A stretch of 64,000 nt of DNA from JAFGPL01 sp046485045 (GTDB lineage: Bacteria; Bacteroidota; Bacteroidia; Bacteroidales; UBA10428), in contig JAWOHT010000028.1 in assembly GCA_046485045.1 (NCBI GenBank), positions 4,292 to 68,291 of the forward strand, written 5' to 3'. Both the position numbers and the translations under genes were made by a program. How positions within the stretch are numbered: the first letter of the stretch is position 1; each line of letters opens with the position of its first letter. This document shows positions 1 to 8,672 of this stretch, piece after piece. A model generated the notes under the pieces. That model was not told where the DNA came from and did not search any database. It was given only the letters and a program-made list of their open reading frames with translations.

Positions 1-205
1 AAATCAAAAACAAAACGGGTCTTATTCTCCTCATAAATAATAATAAAACTAAACGACGAATGACGATGATAAATGCTGCATGAAGATATAATAAATTGTT
101 ATAAAAAAGATAAACCTGCCGAAACATCCATACTCAAAAAAAAATTATTAACTTTTAGAAAATTTTAAGCGGATATTGAGTGATTTGTAAAAAATTAACT
201 AACCA

Positions 206-1489
206 ATGAAATACACCTTCAATTGCCCGGCCCTGATAAAAAGCATTCTGCTTACATCAATCACTTTGATTAGTATTAATACAGGTGCACAGCACAATAA
301 TGATACAGTGAAAGCAAAAAGCCTGTACCGCCCTCCTTCATTAACACAGCAGGATACATTACCGGTTTCTGGTTCTATGCAGCTGAGAGAACAATATATC
401 TACGATTCAATTCAAGCCAGGATGGCCTTTGTAAAAGATTCTATTGCTCAAAGGCAACAGTTTATCAGAGATTCAATTGCAGAAAGACAACGTATCCTCG
501 ACTCATTGAATTTTCTTAAAAAGGAATTGCCGAAGTTGCTCGATGCAGCAGTTAAAACATTTAAAGAAGATATTATTATCAACCAACAGAATATCTGTAT
601 CATAGGAGATTCCACATTATGTAACTACACCTATGATATTTTGCCCTTTAACCTTTCGCAACCATTTACCCCGTGGAAAGGGGCAATCAACTTGTCTGAT
701 GATCCTGTTAAGATGGAATTCAGCGCCAATAACCAGATTAAATCGTTGCAGGCGCCGGGAATAACCTGTTCTTTTGTTTATGGCAATAGTGAAAACATTT
801 TAAGGATTAATGAAAAAGCTGTGATTCTGAATAAAAGTACCGGCAAACTCTACAAAGAGCCTTTCGACACGGTATTCTTCGACACAAGGGGCAGGGTTGC
901 AAAAATAAAGCGCTATATCCATTTTTCCCAGGCAAGCGATAATTACAGAAAAGGAGCTTCATTGTTTATGCACCTTACCCAGGTAAAGCAATTTGATTAT
1001 GGCGCAGATAACCAGGTTACCAAAATACAGGTGGTAAATTTCTGCGACAGATGGAGCGCGGGCGCAGAACATAAAATATGCAATATTGTTACCTATTCGT
1101 TTAATAAACAATTAAATAAATATAATATCACAAGAAAAAACGATCCGGCGAACAACTATTCAGATGGTACCTTCACCCTGGAATACGATGCATCTGAAAA
1201 TCTCAAAAGCCTCTCATTTATTAATTCCGGTAAATCTGAAAACTGGAAAACTCATGTGGAACTAAATAAAGAAGGTAATGTAAAAAGATACCTGTACGAG
1301 ATAAACGGTAAAATAAACCAGTCCCTTGACTTTAACTATTACCTTAACGATACCAACGCCAAATACCCGGTAGAACAGATAAAATGTACTTTCGAAGATG
1401 ACGGAATAAGCTATTACCAGATGAACACCACTACCGGCAAAAGCCGCACACGCGATAAAATGACAGGCGAATGGAGCCCGTGGCGGTAA
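206..1489 (+). CDS. Secreted hypothetical protein with 11-residue repeats
   Basis: I do not recognise the family. The protein has 427 residues. It starts with a Sec-type signal peptide (basic start, hydrophobic residues about 10-25, likely cut after the GAQ near 29), so it is exported to the periplasm or outer membrane. Residues 66-98 are three consecutive 11-residue repeats (xDSIxxRxxxx), followed by a partial fourth, which should form a hendecad coiled coil. The remaining 300 residues are polar and rich in short beta-like segments with many Tyr, Lys and Asn. They resemble the repetitive YD/MORN-like extracellular segments of Bacteroidota proteins, but no named domain is clear. The next gene on the same strand follows after 63 bases. 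Function unknown. Confidence 0.75.
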   Translation: MKYTFNCPALIKSILLTSITLISINTGAQHNNDTVKAKSLYRPPSLTQQDTLPVSGSMQLREQYIYDSIQARMAFVKDSIAQRQQFIRDSIAERQRILDSLNFLKKELPKLLDAAVKTFKEDIIINQQNICIIGDSTLCNYTYDILPFNLSQPFTPWKGAINLSDDPVKMEFSANNQIKSLQAPGITCSFVYGNSENILRINEKAVILNKSTGKLYKEPFDTVFFDTRGRVAKIKRYIHFSQASDNYRKGASLFMHLTQVKQFDYGADNQVTKIQVVNFCDRWSAGAEHKICNIVTYSFNKQLNKYNITRKNDPANNYSDGTFTLEYDASENLKSLSFINSGKSENWKTHVELNKEGNVKRYLYEINGKINQSLDFNYYLNDTNAKYPVEQIKCTFEDDGISYYQMNTTTGKSRTRDKMTGEWSPWR

Positions 1490-1552
1490 GAAACCTTATA
1501 CCCGGCATGAAGAAATAAAAGCAGATTAGCCTGAAAAAATCTATACAAAAGC

Positions 1553-2017
1553 ATGACATCAAGAGAACTGTCAAATCCTTATATTATTATCAACCTGACA
1601 TTTATCGTGATATTATTACTATTATTCCTCTATTTCCTTATATATTCACCAGAATCAAAGTATCCTGTAAATTCAAATTACTCGGTACTCACCGGTAAAG
1701 AAAGCATCAGCAGCGGTTTGTCACGCAGCTTTTCTTCAGCTTTAAGATTTGAATTCAAAGAAGCAAAAGACCATAACCCTTATGGAATAAGGATATTTGG
1801 TTTCTTCTTCATTCAACTCGTTCTGAGAACGATATTTGTCATTACCGCTCTTAAAACAGATAAAAATACCGGGTTAATAACACTGGCCGATGTTATAATA
1901 TCATTGTCTTTGTTTGCTGTATGTTTCAGCCCGTTTATAATCGAAGCTTTCGGCAAAATCACCGGTGCATGGTTCATCTTCATTTTTATTGAAAGGTACC
2001 CAAAAACGATTTTATAA
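1553..2017 (+). CDS. DUF2752-like membrane protein lacking the cysteine motif
   Basis: This is a 154-residue membrane protein with a hydrophobic helix at about 11-31 and further helices at about 81-100 and 106-145. Residues 47-60 (TG, then SxGLSRSF) and NPYGIRIFGFFFIQL at 75-89 follow the layout of DUF2752 proteins. In that family TG, a CPxCG(L/T)xRS motif, an A-rich segment and NPxG come in this order. Here the two cysteines that normally precede GLSRSF are replaced by Ser/Ile residues. The family assignment is my pattern recognition, and the function of DUF2752 is unknown. The gene converges on the small ORF at 2029-2154. Confidence 0.6.
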   Translation: MTSRELSNPYIIINLTFIVILLLLFLYFLIYSPESKYPVNSNYSVLTGKESISSGLSRSFSSALRFEFKEAKDHNPYGIRIFGFFFIQLVLRTIFVITALKTDKNTGLITLADVIISLSLFAVCFSPFIIEAFGKITGAWFIFIFIERYPKTIL

Positions 2018-2028
2018 CGAGGTAAACC

Positions 2029-2154
2029 TCATCTTTTAAAAATCAATGCCCCTGCACCCATGAAAATAGCGAGCCAGATAAGCCCTTTTATCAGGAAAAA
2101 AAGAAATCCGATGATTCCAAATCTTTTAAGCCACAGCAGAATTTTCTGTTTCAT
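2029..2154 (-). CDS. Small membrane protein (41 aa)
   Basis: On the minus strand, an ATG at 2154 opens a 41-codon frame ending at TGA 2029. The peptide starts with a basic segment (MKQKILLWLKRFG), continues with one long hydrophobic helix (IIGFLFFLIKGLIWLAIF) and ends in a basic FKR tail. The layout, with Lys inside the helix followed by GLIWLA, matches short conserved Bacteroidota membrane proteins that I recall, sometimes mislabelled alanyl-tRNA synthetase. It is too short for most ORF callers. No function can be given. Confidence 0.6.
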   Translation of the reverse strand: MKQKILLWLKRFGIIGFLFFLIKGLIWLAIFMGAGALIFKR

Positions 2155-2212
2155 TCTGTCAGAATTGTATAAGTTTTAAATAGTGATTCAAAGAAAACCC
2201 TTCTTTTTCAGA

Positions 2213-2337
2213 AGTGGCTTCTAAGAAAGCGTCAAGAACAAGGCATGCGAGCCTTGAAAGTCAGGAGTTTACTTAAGTAAGTGACCGACTTGAAAGACGA
2301 GCATAACGCAGTAACTGGCGTTTTCTTAGAAGCCACT
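2213..2337. repeat. Large palindromic element (about 125 bp)
   Basis: The outer arms 2213-2228 and 2322-2337 are near-perfect inverted copies of AGTGGCTTCTAAGAAA. The arms extend a few bases inward with mismatches. The exact centre is the 12-base palindrome TTACTTAAGTAA at 2269-2280. Between them lie a short hairpin (AAGGC/GCCTT, 2240-2255) and AGTC/GACT arms flanking the centre. The whole is symmetric about position 2275 and could extrude as a cruciform. It sits between two convergent coding regions. It could be a non-autonomous mobile element or REP-like repeat, or a bidirectional terminator. Only one copy is in the window. Confidence 0.7.
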
Positions 2338-2373
2338 ATATATGCTTTTAAAACCAGTATAAATGGTTTTTGT

Positions 2374-3222
2374 TTAGAGAAGCTCATCGGGATGGTTACC
2401 TGTATCTTTTATCCTTATCCCTTTGTCGGTAAGTTGCAAGGTACAGCATGGTGTGTAGAGGTCGTGTTCAAAAAACAGGATATAATTGTATTCAACTGCT
2501 TCATTTAAAAACGCTTCTTTTTCATTGAAAGAAATCAACGGCCGGGTATCATAGCCACAGACCCACGACAGGGGAATATGGGCAGTCGTAGGCAATAAAT
2601 CGGCGACAAAAACCACCGTACGGTTTCTGTATTTAATATATGGCACCGCCAATGCATTGGTGTGGCCATTGTACAGCCTTATTACGATATTTGGTGAAAG
2701 AGTGAAATTATTTTCAAAAAATCTGAGCTGACCCGATTCCTTTAGGGGCAAGATGTTCTCCTTAAGAAAAGATGCCGCTTCCCTGGGATTAGGGTTCATG
2801 GCCCACTCCCACTGACCCCTGCTGCACCAGTAAACAGCGTTTGGAAAGGTGGTATTGAAAGATTTTTCTTCACTGTTATATTCAACAGCTCCCCCGCAAT
2901 GGTCAAAATGAAGGTGGGTTAGAATTACATCAGTGATATCCTGTCTGCCCAAACCATATTCAGTAAGAGATGTCTCAAGAGATTCGCTTCCATTAAGATA
3001 ATAATACCCGAAGAACTTCTCATCCTGTTTTTTCCCAATACCGGTATCAATTAATATCTTTCGATCATCTTCTTCTACCAGCATCGGTGTCATTGAAAGA
3101 TTGCACAAGTTGTTTCCGTCGGCCGGATATTTTTTCTGCCAGAGCAACTTGGGTACCACCCCAAACATAGCGCCTCCATCGAGTTTAAAATTACCGGAAG
3201 GGATTAAACGAATTGTCATCAT
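2374..3222 (-). CDS. MBL-fold metallohydrolase
   Basis: This 282-residue metallo-beta-lactamase-fold hydrolase has the HxHxDH zinc motif at 103-108 (HLHFDH, followed by CGG). It is preceded by the beta-strand Asp of ILIDTG at about 59. A later GH (NGHTNA), an Asp in VADLLP and a C-terminal FEHD complete a two-metal site. The length and the TPMLVEEDD opening fit the AttM/YtnP-like branch, which includes N-acyl-homoserine lactonases. The substrate cannot be read from sequence. It has no signal peptide, so it is cytoplasmic. ATG at 3222 or 3219 are equivalent starts. It is monocistronic, divergent from mpl. Confidence 0.85.
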   Translation of the reverse strand: MMTIRLIPSGNFKLDGGAMFGVVPKLLWQKKYPADGNNLCNLSMTPMLVEEDDRKILIDTGIGKKQDEKFFGYYYLNGSESLETSLTEYGLGRQDITDVILTHLHFDHCGGAVEYNSEEKSFNTTFPNAVYWCSRGQWEWAMNPNPREAASFLKENILPLKESGQLRFFENNFTLSPNIVIRLYNGHTNALAVPYIKYRNRTVVFVADLLPTTAHIPLSWVCGYDTRPLISFNEKEAFLNEAVEYNYILFFEHDLYTPCCTLQLTDKGIRIKDTGNHPDELL

Positions 3223-3393
3223 CTTTTTGCCTGCTAAAATAAGTAAAAGTCATTGATTAATGAAAGCCTTTATCGCTGCATTGATTGGTATGATTCATGC
3301 TTAGAATAAAATCGGGCTGTTTGTAACTTATTGCCTATATGTTTACTATTTCTGCCCTAATAATGTATTTTCACCGCTGCGAAATTAAAAAAT

Positions 3394-4746
3394 ATGAAAT
3401 TCCATTTTATAGCCATTGGCGGTGCTGCCATGCACAATATTGCCATTGCCCTTCATCATCAGGGACATATAGTCACCGGATCGGATGATGAAATCTATGA
3501 GCCTTCCAGATCAAGGCTTTCAGCTCATGGCCTGCTTCCAGAAAAACAGGGGTGGTACCCCGATAAGATTACTCAAAATATTGATACCGTAATACTTGGC
3601 ATGCACGCAAGGACAGATAACCCCGAACTCATGCAAGCACAACAGCTTGGATTAAAAATATATTCATTTCCGGAGTTTCTTTATGAGCAGACAAAAAACA
3701 AGAAACGGGTAGTGGTTGGCGGAAGCCACGGCAAAACTACCATTACATCAATGATCATGCATGTGTTGAAAAACTGCAATGTAAAATTTGATTATATGGT
3801 TGGTTCGCAGGTACAGGGTTTCGATACCATGGCCGGAATTTCAGAAGAAACAGACATTGCAGTATTTGAAGGAGATGAATACCTTGCCTCGCCTGTTGAC
3901 CCACGGCCGAAATTCCACCTCTACAAGCCTCACATAGCAGTAATAAGCGGCATTGCCTGGGACCACATCAATGTTTTTCCAACCTTTGAAAACTATTGCG
4001 GGCAGTTTAGAATTTTCGCCGAAAAAATCGAAGAAAACGGTTCGTTGATATATTTCAACGAAGATAAGAATATTGCAAAAATTGTTGCGTCGCTCAGACC
4101 AGATATCCAAAAGATTCCATATTCAACTCATGCTTTCGTGATTGAAGAGGGCAAAACCCATCTTTATTACAAAAAACTTAAAATTCAAACAGCTGTTTTC
4201 GGTAAACATAATATGCAAAATATTAGTGCTGCCCTGAATGTTTGCATGCAAATCGGTATTCGTGAAACTGATTTTTACAAAGCAATCAGTTCTTTCAGGG
4301 GCGCAAATAAAAGGCTTCAGTTACTTTCAGAAAAAGAAAACTGTGCGGTATTTCTTGATTTTGCCCATTCACCCTCTAAACTTAAGGCAACCATCGAAGC
4401 AGTAAAAAGCCAGTTTCCAGACCGCAAGCTGCTGGCATGCATGGAATTGCATACTTTTAGCAGTCTTACAGAGAATTTTCTTGATGAATACAAAAATTCT
4501 ATGCAGCAGGCAGATGAAAAAGTAATCTTTTATAACCCTGCTACCATTGAACATAAAGGATTAAATAAATTGTCGCACGAAAAAATAAAAAGCGCTTTCG
4601 GCGATGCCACCATCAGGGTTTTTGATGAAGATCATTTGTTGAAAGCGTTTTTATTTAGCAATAGCTGGAAAGGATACACAATTCTGCTGATGAGCTCGGG
4701 AAATTTTTCAAATATTGACTTCCGGGAACTGATCAACAGAATATAG
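3394..4746 (+). CDS. mpl: UDP-MurNAc:tripeptide ligase Mpl
   Basis: Mpl joins recycled L-Ala-D-Glu-meso-DAP tripeptide to UDP-MurNAc using ATP, which returns cell-wall turnover products to synthesis. The 450 residues show the Mur-ligase layout. An N-terminal Rossmann-like domain opens with FHFIAIGGAAMHN. The ATP loop GSHGKTT is at 110-116, followed by a central domain with EGDEYLASP and ISGIAWDHINVFPT and a C-terminal ligase domain (VFLDFAHSPSK). Length and motifs favour Mpl over MurC. It implies a meso-DAP peptidoglycan. It is cytoplasmic and is followed after 48 bases by an unrelated unknown gene. Confidence 0.93.
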   Translation: MKFHFIAIGGAAMHNIAIALHHQGHIVTGSDDEIYEPSRSRLSAHGLLPEKQGWYPDKITQNIDTVILGMHARTDNPELMQAQQLGLKIYSFPEFLYEQTKNKKRVVVGGSHGKTTITSMIMHVLKNCNVKFDYMVGSQVQGFDTMAGISEETDIAVFEGDEYLASPVDPRPKFHLYKPHIAVISGIAWDHINVFPTFENYCGQFRIFAEKIEENGSLIYFNEDKNIAKIVASLRPDIQKIPYSTHAFVIEEGKTHLYYKKLKIQTAVFGKHNMQNISAALNVCMQIGIRETDFYKAISSFRGANKRLQLLSEKENCAVFLDFAHSPSKLKATIEAVKSQFPDRKLLACMELHTFSSLTENFLDEYKNSMQQADEKVIFYNPATIEHKGLNKLSHEKIKSAFGDATIRVFDEDHLLKAFLFSNSWKGYTILLMSSGNFSNIDFRELINRI

Positions 4747-4761
4747 TTAACCTTTTTTTAC

Positions 4762-4769
4762 TATATTTG
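4762..4769 (+). promoter_or_regulatory. Candidate -7 promoter element for the gene at 4795
   Basis: TATATTTG fits the Bacteroidota -7 consensus TAnnTTTG and lies 25 bases before the ATG at 4795. A T-rich stretch lies upstream but no clear TTTG -33 box is seen. Confidence 0.4.
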
Positions 4770-4794
4770 AAATGAATAACTAACCTGCAAGAAA

Positions 4795-5352
4795 ATGGAA
4801 ATAAAAGGATCTGCTGTAAAATCAATTGTTGAATACATTAAGAAGAATCATCCTGACAGGTATCAGGAATGGATGGTAAACCTGCCGGAAAAGTCTAAAA
4901 AGATATTCTCAGAACCTGTTTTACCATCAAACTGGTACCCGGTTGAAGAAGCCGCCGTTATTCCTACACAACATCTTGCCCATATGTTTTTTAAGAGCGA
5001 TACTGCAACAGGGGCATGGCAGGCAGGCCGTTTCAGCGCCGAATTGGCACTTACCGGTATTTATAAATTCTTTGTCATGGCAGCCTCACCACATTTCATT
5101 ATCAGCAAGGCAAGCAAGATTCTTTCTACCTATTACAGGCCCGGTGACCTGCATGTTGTGCAGAAAGGGGACAAATGGGTAATGGTTCATTTCTCAAATT
5201 TTGAATCGGCCAGCAAAGTAGTCGAAAATCGCATATGCGGCTGGATAGAACGCGCACTTGAAATATCCGGGGCTAAAGAAGTACAGGTAAATATTCGTAA
5301 ATCGGTAACCAAAGGCGATGAGTTAACCGAATTGTATATGACCTGGAATTAA
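4795..5352 (+). CDS. Conserved hypothetical protein, possible DUF2378/V4R-like fold
   Basis: This 185-residue cytoplasmic protein is not confidently recognised. Residues 1-50 are helical and charged. The middle (GRFSAELALTGIYKFF, then AASPHFIISKASKILSTYY) and the end (GDKWVMVHFSNF, then RICGWIERALEISGAKEVQVN) loosely recall the helix-plus-sheet layout of DUF2378/V4R/HNOB-like small-ligand domains. In those, a 'W..YY..G' segment precedes a strand and an aromatic FxxF. This resemblance is weak and I would not assign a ligand. The gene has its own promoter-like element and converges on the AcpH-like gene with a 4-base gap. Confidence 0.65.
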   Translation: MEIKGSAVKSIVEYIKKNHPDRYQEWMVNLPEKSKKIFSEPVLPSNWYPVEEAAVIPTQHLAHMFFKSDTATGAWQAGRFSAELALTGIYKFFVMAASPHFIISKASKILSTYYRPGDLHVVQKGDKWVMVHFSNFESASKVVENRICGWIERALEISGAKEVQVNIRKSVTKGDELTELYMTWN

Positions 5353-5356
5353 AACG

Positions 5357-5977
5357 CTAACAGATTTCTGAATAATTCAGGTTGGTCGAAGAGAATGCGA
5401 TACCAAACCGTTTTGTGACAAAATCCATCAGGGTAGGAAAGAATGCAAGAAACTCTTCCTCAATAAAATCATACTCCTCCCTGAAAATTTTAATGGCATT
5501 CTTGGTCTTATCGGGCAAAGATGTACGTTTAGACATTTTGTCAAGGACAATTTCTATGCCTTCGATAGATTTATAGGTATTAAGCCAGTTGTTATTTATA
5601 AACGATGGAATAAACGACTGTACCTCTTCGGGGAGAATTTTAAAACTTCTCATCAATATGGCATGTATTTCATCCACAAATTGTTCAAGGTTGGCACCTG
5701 AGTATAAATTCCATTTTAATGCCAGGTAATGATCGTACAGAATATCAATGATAATTCCGGCATATTTGCCATAAACAGATGCAAACCTTGATTTACTTGC
5801 CCGTGCAATCCTATTGGTATCGGTAAACATATCAATATTACGGTGCATAAGAATACCCTTCTTAATATTCTCGGAATAGTTATTGAAATTATGCCCCTTC
5901 ACATAATCCCCGATAAAATTTCCGATAATAACCTCTTCGTCATTCCCTGAAAGAAAAAGATGGGCAAGATAATTCAT
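5357..5977 (-). CDS. Acyl carrier protein phosphodiesterase-like protein (DUF479)
   Basis: The 206 residues start with MNYLAHLFLSG, followed by IIGNFIGDYVKG and GILMHRNIDMFTDTN. These are the signature blocks of the AcpH/DUF479 family. AcpH removes the 4'-phosphopantetheine arm from holo-ACP, and the conserved His/Asp residues (H6, D24, H46, D50) are consistent with a metal-dependent HD-like hydrolase. Many Bacteroidota members are known only by homology, so the ACP substrate is inferred. It is cytoplasmic and of normal length (about 190-210). Confidence 0.82.
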   Translation of the reverse strand: MNYLAHLFLSGNDEEVIIGNFIGDYVKGHNFNNYSENIKKGILMHRNIDMFTDTNRIARASKSRFASVYGKYAGIIIDILYDHYLALKWNLYSGANLEQFVDEIHAILMRSFKILPEEVQSFIPSFINNNWLNTYKSIEGIEIVLDKMSKRTSLPDKTKNAIKIFREEYDFIEEEFLAFFPTLMDFVTKRFGIAFSSTNLNYSEIC

Positions 5978-6042
5978 CAGACACTGTAATTATTATAAGA
6001 CTAACGCGTAAAATTAGTTTTACTTTTTGGTTTAAAAAAATC

Positions 6043-6063
6043 CAATTGTCATTCAAACAATTG
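6043..6063 (-). terminator. Possible bidirectional terminator hairpin
   Basis: CAATTGT (6043-6049) and ACAATTG (6057-6063) form a 7-bp stem with a 7-base loop. A T-run follows on the minus strand, and a T-rich run on the plus strand. It lies 140 bases beyond the pgi stop codon and upstream of the AcpH-like gene. The stem is A/T rich, so the call is weak. Confidence 0.3.
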
Positions 6064-6198
6064 TTTCTTTTGCCCAAAAGACTGAATAATCACTTGTTAT
6101 ACTAATGACACAGGAGATATGGGGTGATGTGAATTATTTAACAATTTTTAACCAGATTGATTCAAAAAAAATTTCAACCTGCATGATGCACCGGTTTT

Positions 6199-7548
6199 TT
6201 ATTGCTCTAATCTCTTTTTGATTATCGCCGAGTCTGATTCAAAACCCGGTTTATCCAGAAGTGCAAACATATTTTTCTTATAAGCTTCAACACCAGGCTG
6301 GTTAAACGGGTTTACATCAAGCAGGTAACCGCTTATACCGCAGGCTATCTCAAAAAAGTACATTAATTGCCCGATGTAATATTCGTTCAGGACCGGGATA
6401 AGAACCTGTATGTTCGGAACACCTCCGTCAATATGGGCAAACATGGTTCCCAGCTCTGCCATCTTGTTCACCTCATCAATTCTTTTACCGGCAAGAAAAT
6501 TCAGACCGTCCAGATTATCTTTATCCCCTGGTATTTCAAGTCTGTTCTTAGGCGATTTAACCGAAATAACGGTTTCCATCAAAATACGTTCTCCCTCCTG
6601 TATGTATTGCCCCATAGAATGCAGATCGGATGTAAGGTCAATGCTTGCCGGGAAAATTCCCTTACCCTCTTTGCCTTCACTTTCACCATACAACTGTTTC
6701 CACCACTCGGCAAGATAATGGAGCTTATTTTCAAAGTTGGCCAGTATTTCAACTTTCTTTCCTTTTCTGTAAAGCAAATATCTTGTTGCGGCATACAATG
6801 CAGCCGGATTGACCTCAAACTTAACCCCGGGCGATGTTAGCGCCTGCATATCTTTTGCGCCTTTTACCAGAGAACGGATATCAAAACCTGCGATAGCCAG
6901 CGGAACCAATCCCACCGGGGTCAAAACCGAATAACGACCGCCAATGTCATCTGGTATTATGTATGATTTGTATCCCTCATCGTCGGCCATTTTGCGAAGC
7001 GCGCCTTTCTTTTCGTCGGTGACAGCGATAATAAAGTTCCTGGCTTCATCTCTGCCCACCTTTTCTTCAAGATGTTGTTTAAGAATTCTGAAAGCAATGG
7101 CCGGCTCGGTTGTCGTGCCTGATTTTGAAATTACTACAATGGCATATCTCTTGTGATCGAGTATCTCGAGCAATTCGGTAAGATAGTCTTCACCAAGGTT
7201 ATGTCCGGCATAAATAATCTGAGGATTGTTGTTTTTTTCTTTCAGAAACTCAAACGAATGTGCCAGGGCTTCTGATACAGCACGTGTTCCCAGATAAGAC
7301 CCCCCGATACCGATCACAACAACAAGATCAATTCTTGTTCTTATAACCCTTGCCGTATTCTCAATATCGTTCATCTCTGCGCCGCTAATTTGCGATGGCA
7401 GGTTTACCCAGCCAAGAAAATCGTTCCCTTTACCGGATTTTTCGTATAAACTGCTGAGGCTGGCAAGGGCATTGGCCCGGAGGCTGAATATTTCTTCCTT
7501 ACCCACGAAACCAAAAACTTTGTCAATTTTAATCTTAAGATTTTCCAT
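6199..7548 (-). CDS. pgi: Glucose-6-phosphate isomerase
   Basis: Pgi interconverts glucose 6-phosphate and fructose 6-phosphate. The 449-residue length is that of the short bacterial PGI type. Visible family blocks are VIGIGGSYLGTRAV (phosphate binding), VISKSGTTTEPA, GGRYSVLTPVG, QLYGESEGKEGKGIFP (catalytic Glu region), DLHSMGQYIQEG and the C-terminal NPFNQPGVEAYK with the catalytic Lys. It begins 20 bases after the gpsA stop codon on the same strand, so the two are probably cotranscribed. Together they join hexose phosphates to glycerol phosphate supply. Confidence 0.95.
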   Translation of the reverse strand: MENLKIKIDKVFGFVGKEEIFSLRANALASLSSLYEKSGKGNDFLGWVNLPSQISGAEMNDIENTARVIRTRIDLVVVIGIGGSYLGTRAVSEALAHSFEFLKEKNNNPQIIYAGHNLGEDYLTELLEILDHKRYAIVVISKSGTTTEPAIAFRILKQHLEEKVGRDEARNFIIAVTDEKKGALRKMADDEGYKSYIIPDDIGGRYSVLTPVGLVPLAIAGFDIRSLVKGAKDMQALTSPGVKFEVNPAALYAATRYLLYRKGKKVEILANFENKLHYLAEWWKQLYGESEGKEGKGIFPASIDLTSDLHSMGQYIQEGERILMETVISVKSPKNRLEIPGDKDNLDGLNFLAGKRIDEVNKMAELGTMFAHIDGGVPNIQVLIPVLNEYYIGQLMYFFEIACGISGYLLDVNPFNQPGVEAYKKNMFALLDKPGFESDSAIIKKRLEQ

Positions 7549-7568
7549 ATGGGTTAGATTCTGGTTTG

Positions 7569-8564
7569 CTATTTTAAATTTTCCGACAGCAGTTTAATCT
7601 CCAGTGCCGGTGATATTCTGTCATTTACAATATGATATACCGCGTCAAGAATTGGCATGCGCACATTGTATACCTTATTTATCTCTTTTATGCAGGCAAT
7701 GGCATGGTAACCTTCGGCAATCATGTTCATTTCGAGTTGTGCCGATTTAACAGAATAACCCTTCCCGATCATTGTTCCAAAAGTCCTGTTTCTTGAGAAT
7801 TGTGAATAGGAAGTTACCAGCAAATCGCCCAGATAAGCCGAACTGTTGACTTTTCTTTTGCTTTTATAGGTATTATCAAGAAACCTCTTGATCTCCTGGC
7901 TGGCATTTGAAATCAACACGGCAAGAAAGTTATCGCCATAGCCGAGCCCGTGGCATATGCCGGCAGCTATTGCCATAATATTTTTGAGTACGGCAGCATA
8001 TTCTATCCCGTAAATATCTTTTGAACTTTTTACTTTCACATAATTACAGCGAAGCAGAATGGCAAGCTCCTCAGCCTCAGATTTTGTGGCCGAAGCAACC
8101 GTAAGGTATGAGAGGCGTTCAAGGGCAATCTCCTCTGCATGGCAAGGCCCGGAAATGATGCCTATATTTTTAAAAGGGACTCCATATACCTGGTTAAAAA
8201 ATTCGGCTACAGTGAGGTTCAACTGAGGTATGATACCTTTAATGGCCGAGACAATAAACTTATTTTCAAATACCAGGCGATGCTTATCAAGAGAATCTTT
8301 TAAAAAAGGTGAAGGAACCGCGAAAACTATTACATCTGAATTTTCAATAATTTCAGGCAAGTTGTTATAAAACCTGATCTTATCTGTATTTAACCCTATC
8401 GAACTAACGTATTTCGGATTATGATGGTATTTCTTTATGTAATCTATAGTGTCGGTGTCGCGCAGGTACCATTTGATTTCATCAAGGTTGTTAAGAAAAA
8501 TTTTCATGAGTGCAGTTGCCCAGCTCCCACTTCCAATTACTGCTACTCTATGAGTTTTTTCCAT
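7569..8564 (-). CDS. gpsA: Glycerol-3-phosphate dehydrogenase [NAD(P)+]
   Basis: GpsA reduces dihydroxyacetone phosphate to sn-glycerol 3-phosphate, the backbone used by PlsY at 56214. The N-terminal Rossmann loop reads VIGSGSWATALMKIF. Further blocks are FAVPSPFL, SAIKGI, ISGPCHAEEI and the catalytic KNIMAIAAGICHGLGYGDN. The ATG at 8564 is chosen over the in-frame GTG at 8570 because it gives MEKTHRVAVIGSG, the usual short N-terminus. It also lies 20 bases after a TATTTTTG -7 element (8585-8592). It heads the gpsA-pgi pair. Confidence 0.93.
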   Translation of the reverse strand: MEKTHRVAVIGSGSWATALMKIFLNNLDEIKWYLRDTDTIDYIKKYHHNPKYVSSIGLNTDKIRFYNNLPEIIENSDVIVFAVPSPFLKDSLDKHRLVFENKFIVSAIKGIIPQLNLTVAEFFNQVYGVPFKNIGIISGPCHAEEIALERLSYLTVASATKSEAEELAILLRCNYVKVKSSKDIYGIEYAAVLKNIMAIAAGICHGLGYGDNFLAVLISNASQEIKRFLDNTYKSKRKVNSSAYLGDLLVTSYSQFSRNRTFGTMIGKGYSVKSAQLEMNMIAEGYHAIACIKEINKVYNVRMPILDAVYHIVNDRISPALEIKLLSENLK

Positions 8565-8584
8565 CGACACAGGTTTTAAGGCAA

Positions 8585-8592
8585 CAAAAATA
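8585..8592 (-). promoter_or_regulatory. Candidate -7 promoter element for gpsA-pgi
   Basis: On the minus strand this reads TATTTTTG, a full match to TAnnTTTG, 20 bases before the gpsA ATG. No clear -33 TTTG is seen at the expected distance. Confidence 0.4.
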
Positions 8593-8672
8593 GTGTTTAA
8601 TTTAAGAAATAGAAAACTTATGATGCACTAACACTTATCTGCTGGCAAATACCCCTTTGCCCTTATGAAACG

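Noticed and set aside
2281..2508. Open frame of 75 codons beginning in the palindrome
   Set aside because: It starts inside the inverted repeat and continues antisense through the 3' end of the MBL-fold gene. Its composition is not protein-like beyond the repeat.
6367..6840. Open frame of 157 codons opposite pgi
   Set aside because: It is antisense to a well-supported pgi and shows no domain or signal. It is a shadow of the coding frame.
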